DNA of 25,280 nt from Lindgomyces ingoldianus (Eukaryota; Ascomycota; Dothideomycetes; Pleosporales; Lindgomycetaceae). Under the pieces are notes generated by a model. The model worked only from the letters and a program-made list of their open reading frames with translations. It had not been told where the DNA came from and made no database searches. Positions 20,178 to 25,280 of the stretch are shown here, in pieces. Numbering within the stretch: position 1 is the first letter of the stretch; each line of letters opens with the position of its first letter. The translations under genes were made by a program, and so were the position numbers. The stretch lies in the NCBI RefSeq assembly GCF_010093535.1, contig NW_022985213.1:72578-97857 (forward strand), written 5' to 3'.

Positions 20178-20447
20178 TGTTAGATATGCGCACCTACTGT
20201 CAAGACAGGAGGAACGCTTGACAAAAGCTGCTACATAGTACAAGCAATAAGCTTAAACAGTATGTTGCAAGCTAGTCGCGCATAGGGCAAGTGCGCGAGG
20301 GACTTAGATTGGAAAAACAAAAGCTGAGCAACACGAGTAGAGCAGAAAAAGGATTAATAAATTAATACAATAAATCATCATCCCATACATCATATCCAAA
20401 CCCATCATTCATCTTAGGAAGCCTAGAAACAGTGCTTTAATCTAACA
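20178..20447 (+). repeat. 3' LTR of Copia element B, 270 bp
   Basis: It starts TGTTAGATATGCGC and ends CTAACA. It lacks the 10-bp tandem array seen in the 5' LTR and otherwise matches it apart from transitions. It is followed by the target duplication TCTGT. Confidence 0.92.
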
Positions 20448-20452
20448 TCTGT
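20448..20452. repeat. Target site duplication of Copia element B, right copy
   Basis: TCTGT, equal to 5461-5465. Confidence 0.88.
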
Positions 20453-20872
20453 ATAAGTTACTTTTTTCTTATTTATGTAAGTCTATCTAGTTATGTTTTG
20501 CCTATACTTTACCTTATTTATTAGAACTTACCTTAGTAATGCTATATGTTAAAATAAGCTAGTTACACTATATAAATAGCTTTATAAATAGTGTAAAGTG
20601 TTTTAAGCTATTATTATTTAGCCTTTATATACTTACTTTATAAGTAATTTTATAGTATATAGGCTATTTTATGTAAGGCTTTGTGCTAAAATAGTGTAGA
20701 ATCTTTACATAGGCAAGTGCGTAAGAAAGTGTATATAATAAAGTTTTTTTTTTTTTACTTTCTTTTTTTTATTCTTTACTTTTTAAGCTCTACTGTATAA
20801 TTTCCTAGCTTTTTTTTTTTTTTATATAGTGCTAATAGTAACAGATCCTCCTGCCTGCACACACACACACAC
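20453..20872. other. AT-rich non-coding background
   Basis: No gene or element is recognised. It holds several poly(T) runs (near 20745-20770 and 20810-20823) and ends in a (CA)7 microsatellite at 20858-20872. It was continuous with the 5260-5465 spacer before Copia B inserted. It may be host intergenic DNA affected by RIP leaking from the neighbouring repeats. Confidence 0.6.
20858..20872. repeat. CA dinucleotide microsatellite, 15 bp
   Basis: CACACACACACACAC directly abuts the inferred Gypsy 2 LTR end TGTTACAATCC. If that LTR call is right, the last five bases (CACAC) would be its target duplication. Confidence 0.85.
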
Positions 20873-21463
20873 TGTTACAATCCTTGCTTCGTGGAAGCAC
20901 TCAGGTCGATGATGTTCCTAGGGGGAAAGTAGGACGGGTGGTAGGGGCTAACAGCAGGGTGTACAGTCCTACTTATAGGCTATTAGGCTATTAGAGGGGA
21001 GGTAGAGTAACTAGATTGTAGTTTGCCCTATATTTAGCAGTATAAAGGCTAGGTTAAACAGTCCTATTAGACAGAATTAGAGGTATATATAGTGTAAAAT
21101 ATATAGATAGTATTACAGCTTTTTAGAAAGCTAAATGCTACTTAGTTTATGTAAAAAATAAACTAAATATTAAACACACCTTCTAAAGGTTATTTAATAT
21201 ACAAACTATATACATATACAAGGGGGTGCTAAGGTAAGTAGGATAAGTTTATACAAGCCTACTAAAAAAAGCTCTATAAGCTCTCTTAGACTTATTAGAC
21301 TTATAGCCTGTCTTTTTACTAGATAACGCACTTCTCTATTACTGCAGGCAGAGATGCTGCTTCTGTGTCCTCTAACTAGTTTACAAGCAAGCCCTGTTCT
21401 AACCTAGCTAGCCTGTAGAGCACTGCTAGTAGAGTTACGCTAGTCTAACTGTAGACTATAACA
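20873..21463 (-). repeat. Inferred 3' LTR of Gypsy 2, about 591 bp
   Basis: The left end TGTTACAATCC and right end GACTATAACA form inverted termini once one RIP-type change is allowed. A pyrimidine run at 21464-21480 (a polypurine tract on the minus strand) adjoins the right end. The first 130 bp are GC-richer and little mutated, as in other LTR ends of this window. The partner LTR is not in the window, so the limits are unproven. Confidence 0.45.
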
Positions 21464-21480
21464 CACTGCCTCTTCTTTCT
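21464..21480 (-). other. Candidate polypurine tract of Gypsy 2
   Basis: On the minus strand it reads AGAAAGAAGAGGCAGTG immediately before the inferred LTR start TGTTATAGTC. Confidence 0.45.
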
Positions 21481-22387
21481 AGCAGCGTCCTTACTGCTCT
21501 ACTTACATAACTATGTTAGTAAAAGTTTATTTATAAAGTAAGTGTTTACTTACTAAAAAGCATCTTTAACATTTATTTTTTTAAGCTAAATAGCTTACTA
21601 GTTTTGTTTATTTTACTATCTTTATGCTATTCTTTATTTTAATTCTTTTTACTAGACAAAAATAAAACTCTATAGCGCTTACTATTTATTAAAGTTGTTT
21701 TATATATTAACTTTGCTCTTAAATAAATGCGTTAAGTGTGTAAAAAAAAATAGTAAGTGTAATGCCTTTATTTTAAACAATATGTAAAATTAGTTAAAAA
21801 AAAAGAAAAACACTTCTTTAGAATGCTACTATAATAAGGGTTTATAAGTAGGAGCTTAATAAGAAAATGTTACATTAAGTCTAAAAAACTCTAGAGGTAA
21901 AAGCTAAAAAGTGTTTTAAATAAGATTATATCTAAAGATTACTAGATCTGCTAGAGGTTTAACATGTAAAGTACTTAGAAAAAGATCTTTTTTCCTTAGA
22001 TAAAATAAAGGCCCTTAAAGCTAAGGTAGGGAGGTGTTCTTTTTTATAACTTTTATTAGCAGGAACTTGCCTTTAAAGGCTGCTGCTATCTAGTAATAAC
22101 ATAGCTATTTCTTTTAATATAGGTGCCTTATTACTTAGCTAGTTTCTTTTAAATAAGCCTAAAAGTACTTCTATACTAATAGCTACATGTTCTGTAAATT
22201 TTTAGCTAGTTTTTATGTGTTTTTACTAGTAAGCTACTTTTTTTATTTTACTAAGATTTTTTTTTAATTTTTTTAATTACTAATAATGCATTTAACTTTA
22301 TACTTTATCTCTTTATCTTTTTATTTCTATGTTAATAAGGGAATCTCTTTAGGTGCCTTTTCTAACTTAGAGACATAAAACTATAGG
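21481..22387 (-). pseudogene. Gypsy 2 pol C-terminus with probable chromodomain trace, then unassigned 3' region
   Basis: Immediately left of the Fot1-type copy the minus strand reads K-A-P-K-E-I-P-L-L and K-D-K-E-I-K-Y-K-V-K. This is compatible with the linker and first strand of a C-terminal chromodomain (approximately 22160-22387). The remainder, 21481-22160, is AT-rich with no recognisable domain. The chromodomain assignment is weaker than in Gypsy 1 because the aromatic residues are not visible. Confidence 0.4.
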
Positions 22388-22389
22388 TA

Positions 22390-22450
22390 ACGTACTTCAT
22401 AGGCGAGTCGCTCACACACCCGAGTCGCTCACTTTTGCCAAGACCCCACC
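22390..22450 (+). repeat. Terminal inverted repeat, left (Fot1-type copy 2)
   Basis: These 61 bp pair with 24195-24255 with transitions only. The motif GAGTCGCTCAC is present twice, separated by ACACCC. Confidence 0.9.
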
Positions 22451-22519
22451 CTAACAAACTCTATTATGGCCTATAACAACCCGCTCTGGCACTATATAGT
22501 ACAGTACAGCTTAGAATAT

Positions 22520-24185
22520 TATTTAGATACTACTTCTGCTTCTTGCTTACATGTTTGCGTGTTATTCCTAGTCTAATTGCACTATCTGCAGCGCCTTTAG
22601 GATAGCTTACCTACTTTAGCTTGCACCTACTTCTTTGCCTTCTTTCTGTCACTGCGCGCTTTAAACTCCTTTAAAGCTGTTAAGCGTAGGCCTTCTTAAA
22701 TTATTAAGGTCTCTTCTACCTTAATCTGCTTTCTTTTATATAATTTATATTATATAGCAGCCTTATTAGCTGCTTAAAGCTTTGTAATTTTCTGTTACAC
22801 TAACACTAGCTTATACATAATTATTACTACCCTCTTTAAAACCTTCTTAAACACTTTAACTATAGAAGTTAGTAAACTATTTATATGCTTTTAAATTTTT
22901 ATTTTTATAAGCATTAATTATAACCTAAGTTCTAGAGTATTACTTAGGGTTTATAACTGCTAGGGCTTGTTATATATAAGTAGTAGTAGTAATAGAGTGT
23001 GTAACTTTACATTAAGGCCTATTATAACTTATTATAGGTTAAAAGGAACTAATTTAGCGCCTTAGAACTTTTTTTAGATATTACTAGAAGTAATTATAGC
23101 ATTATAGGCTACTTTAAAGCATAGTAAGAACTTTATTTTTATAATATAAGTAATCTAGTTGCGCATAAGGTTTTTAGCTTAGCACTTATATACCTTCTTT
23201 AAAGAAGTAAAACAACCTACATTAAGTAGCTATAGAAGGTGTAATAAGTAAAAAGGGATGTAGATAGTAATAATCTTATTATCTTTATAGTATTACTAGA
23301 AATAAAGTAAGTTATAGCCTTTATAGCTGTTAATAACTAGCAGATAGTAGCTGCTAACAGTACACTTCTTTATATGCGCGTTAAAGTGCTTTAACTAGTC
23401 TAGACTAAGCTAATTAGTAGTCTAGCTGCGCTTAGAGATTGCAATAACTTAATTCTTAAGTAGATTTTTCTTTTTATACTAGTTTAAAAGGTAGTTGCTA
23501 CCCTAAAAGATAATAAAGAGCAAAATAGCCCACCTTTTAGCATTAATGCCCTAGATAGCTGTTGTCTACTTCTAGTTACCTAGCTAGACTGCTTTTAGCT
23601 GTCCTTATCTCTCTAAACCTATAACAACTGCTCTAGTAGATATCTAGCCTATTATAAACTCTGTTTTGTTAAAGTTGTACATGTTATTATTCTAGATGCT
23701 ATACTTAGCTTTAATATTCTCTATAAAGTTAAACTAGCCTTAAATTACTATAGGATCTTTATAAAAAGCTTTTTTATAGTTATACTTATGCTTAAACTTT
23801 ACTTTAAGCTTTAAGTAACGCTTAATAAATATATTAAGCTAGTTTATACTAACATAGCTTATATTACGCTTAGTGTGTAAAGAATTAGCTATATTAGCTA
23901 CAGCTACTAGCTAGGGGGGAAATCCTCACGCATCTAGCTTAAGTATGTGCTAAATAATTACCTGCTTCTTATTATTATCTAGCTTTTATAAGTTAGCTAT
24001 ATAATTAGCTTAAAAAAGTTGTGTAGCGCGTTAGTTGCTTATTATCTTTTAAAAGACTTTATAAATAGCTGCAGCGTGTTAGTTAGAAAGTGTTATGTTT
24101 TATTTAAAAGCCTAAAGTGTAAGCTGTATCTAACGTTTCTTTAACATGTTTAAGTAGTGTTATTAGAAATACATTAGTGTAGGAA
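22520..24185 (-). pseudogene. Fot1/pogo-family transposase, decayed (copy 2)
   Basis: It has the same frame remnants as copy 1: K-K-Q-V-I-I, L-K-L-D-A-*-G-F-P-P (GFPP at 23914-23925), A-V-A-N-I-A-N-S-L, and the D-G-H-E-S-H-like block near 23310-23340. Several stops coincide with those of copy 1, for example the TAG right after GFPP. Limits are approximate and no functional product is possible. Confidence 0.83.
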
Positions 24186-24194
24186 AAGTAGTGT

Positions 24195-24255
24195 GGTAGG
24201 GTCTTAGTAAAAGTAAGTAACTTAGGTGTGTGAGCAACTCGCCTATGAAGTACGT
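24195..24255 (-). repeat. Terminal inverted repeat, right (Fot1-type copy 2)
   Basis: This is the partner of 22390-22450. On the minus strand it reads ACGTACTTCATAGGCGAG from 24255, followed leftwards by a slightly RIP-altered remainder. Confidence 0.9.
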
Positions 24256-24257
24256 TA

Positions 24258-25183
24258 TATCTTTATATACAGAGGAAGCTTAAGCTTATAGTTATTTTAT
24301 TAGGTCTATAGGACTTTATATAGTTTTATCCTTTTTTTTACTAGCTTTCTAGAGGGTTTAGATATCTTAAGGTTCTTAGTGTTAAAGTATATATAGTCTT
24401 CTAAGTAGATTTTTAGTCCTAGTTATTATAATTTATTTACATATTATTCTATTATTTCTTAACTAAATTTAGCTTTAATTACTAACTTTTTATATATACT
24501 TTATAAATTTAATAACTAGTCTATTAACTTTTAAAAGTCTGTAGGCTAGTTTTCTTATAATATAAAGTACAAGTTATAACTAAAATTAGCTTTATATAGT
24601 GTTTTCTTTATTATTACTAATTCTACTATGTTAATAGCTAGCTGTGCTATAAAAAGCTAATCTGCTTAATTATTCTAAGTATAAAAGATATATTTTTTAA
24701 GTACTTTTCTACTTTAGCATTTACTCTCTTAGTTTAGCTGTCTGTCTATAAGTAGTATGCTGTAGACAGTTTATATGCTATACTAAAGTGTTGCATAGCT
24801 ACTTTCTAAAATCTACTTATAAACAGTTTATCCTAGTTAAAGATAATAATTTTAAAATAACTATATACTAATATAACATTTTATTTAAGTTTATAGATAA
24901 ACTTTTTAGCTGTTATTATTTTCTCTAATAGCTAAATATATAAGTACTTAGTAGTCTTATTAAGGGCTACTATAATTATATTACACATTTTTTCTAGTTC
25001 TAGTTCTTTAAATAAGGGAAGTTTTATAATAAAGTCTATTATAATTATTATTTATAGTTATTTTAAAGCTTTAATTAGTTATAAGTATCTATAAACCTTA
25101 TGCCTTTATAAGTTATTTTTATTGCAGGTGTTACATTCTCTAAGCACCTTAGTGCATAATTACTTTATTTTTAGTATGCATTA
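24258..25183 (-). pseudogene. Decayed Gypsy 2 integrase and GPY/F module
   Basis: Integrase inserts the element's cDNA into the genome. Read leftwards on the minus strand: zinc pair C-N-T-C at 25124-25135; catalytic Asp in D-F-I-I-K-L-P (codon 25034-25036); then K-L-F-I-S-R-F and L-S-T-A-Y-Y-L-*-T-D-S-*-T-K-R-V-N-A near 24725-24770. This last is the Gypsy signature STAYHPQTDGQTER with RIP changes. The GPY/F-like part K-P-S-R-K-L-V-K-K-R-I-K-L-Y-K-V lies near 24300-24390. The upstream half of the zinc domain is missing because of the break at 25184. Confidence 0.85.
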
Positions 25184-25280
25184 CAGTTTTCGCGAGAGAA
25201 AAGCTTGCGCAGCGCCAAGGCGCTAGCGCGCTCGCTTAACCCTTAGCGAGATCATGTGACTAGCAGCGGAGCTTGACAAG
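25184..25280. other. GC-rich terminal segment, probable edge of another insertion
   Basis: Composition switches abruptly from AT-rich Gypsy 2 sequence to GC-rich, CpG-rich sequence beginning CAGTTTTCGCGAGAG. The segment contains short palindromes (AGCGCCAAGGCGCT and GCGCTAGCGC). A terminus starting with CAG would suit a hAT-type DNA transposon, but this is a guess from under 100 bp. No gene is visible. Confidence 0.4.

Larger units (their letters stand above)
5466..20447 (+). mobile_element. Ty1/Copia LTR retrotransposon, element B, split by two insertions
   Basis: B is bounded by LTRs at 5466-5796 and 20178-20447 and the duplication TCTGT. Its own sequence is 5466-7923, 9792-10212 and 17945-20447, about 5.4 kb once the Fot1-type transposon and the Gypsy element are taken out. 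The break points were found by alignment to element A, which is uninterrupted at both places (near 2697 and 2300 on the minus strand). B has more RIP changes than A and is dead. Orientation is plus: gag, integrase, reverse transcriptase, polypurine tract, 3' LTR. Confidence 0.93.
22390..24255 (-). mobile_element. Fot1/pogo-type DNA transposon, copy 2 (1866 bp)
   Basis: It has the same length, orientation and terminal repeats as copy 1, flanked by TA at 22388-22389 and 24256-24257. It is inserted just downstream of the GPY/F module of Gypsy 2; the Gypsy frame K-L-K-L-P-L-Y-I-K-I stops exactly at the TA. It keeps more CpG in its left terminus (GAGTCGCTCACACACCCGAG) than copy 1 does. Confidence 0.93.
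20873..25183 (-). mobile_element. Second Ty3/Gypsy element, Gypsy 2, 3' part only
   Basis: The minus-strand integrase remnant (24690-25180), a GPY/F-like module (24300-24390) and a probable chromodomain trace (22160-22387) show an element transcribed right to left whose 5' half lies beyond the window. Its sequence differs from Gypsy 1, so it is a separate family. The Fot1-type copy 2 interrupts it. Its left limit is inferred from the LTR-like ends at 20873 and 21463. Its visible right limit is the abrupt change at 25184, which probably marks another insertion and not the natural end. Confidence 0.75.

Noticed and set aside
20453..20872. Possible host gene promoter or gene between Copia B and Gypsy 2
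   Set aside because: There is no open frame over a few dozen codons, only poly(T) and CA repeats.

Overview
The window looks like a gene-poor, AT-rich compartment of a filamentous ascomycete (Pezizomycotina-like) genome. It is built almost entirely of nested, dead transposable elements. The mutation pattern is that of repeat-induced point mutation (RIP): homologous copies inside the window differ almost only by C/T and G/A transitions, mostly CpA to TpA, so TAA and TAG stops fill the old coding frames while element lengths stay unchanged. I see no intact host gene, no RNA gene and no bacterial-type operon. The species cannot be named from the sequence.

Layout. (1) 1-5259, minus strand: Ty1/Copia element A, complete except for most of its 3' LTR. 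(2) 5260-5465: short less-mutated spacer. (3) 5466-20447, plus strand: a second copy of the same family, element B, bounded by the 5-bp target duplication TCTGT and head-to-head with A. B is split by two insertions: a 1866-bp Fot1/pogo-type DNA transposon (7924-9789, TA target duplication) and a 7.7-kb Ty3/Gypsy chromovirus on the minus strand (10213-17898, two 373-bp LTRs) flanked by an unusual identical 44-bp direct repeat. (4) 20448-20872: AT-rich, non-coding background into which B inserted, ending in a CA microsatellite. (5) 20873 to about 25183, minus strand: the 3' part of a different Ty3/Gypsy element (inferred 3' LTR, chromodomain trace, integrase), interrupted at 22390-24255 by a second 1866-bp Fot1-type copy. 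(6) 25184-25280: a sharp change to GC-rich sequence, probably the end of yet another element.

The protein remnants were identified by reading decayed frames through their stops. Copia: a gag start, zinc knuckle, GAG-pre-integrase motif, integrase, YVDD-type reverse transcriptase and the ADxLTK tail of RNase H. Gypsy 1: zinc knuckle, DSG-type protease, YLDD-type reverse transcriptase, integrase, GPY/F module and chromodomain, in canonical order on the minus strand. Gypsy 2: integrase and GPY/F module. Fot1-like: CENP-B/Tc5-type helix-turn-helix and DDE transposase. None can encode a full-length product.

The most notable points are: the 44-bp duplication around Gypsy 1 in place of a normal 4-6 bp one; the roughly 0.4-kb Copia LTR arms facing each other around a 206-bp spacer in a zone spared by RIP; a 10-bp minisatellite inside the Copia LTR that differs in copy number even between the two LTRs of element B; and an unexplained 2-kb 3' region in Gypsy 1 that holds plus-strand open stretches in one common frame. 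I found no clearly new functional system.
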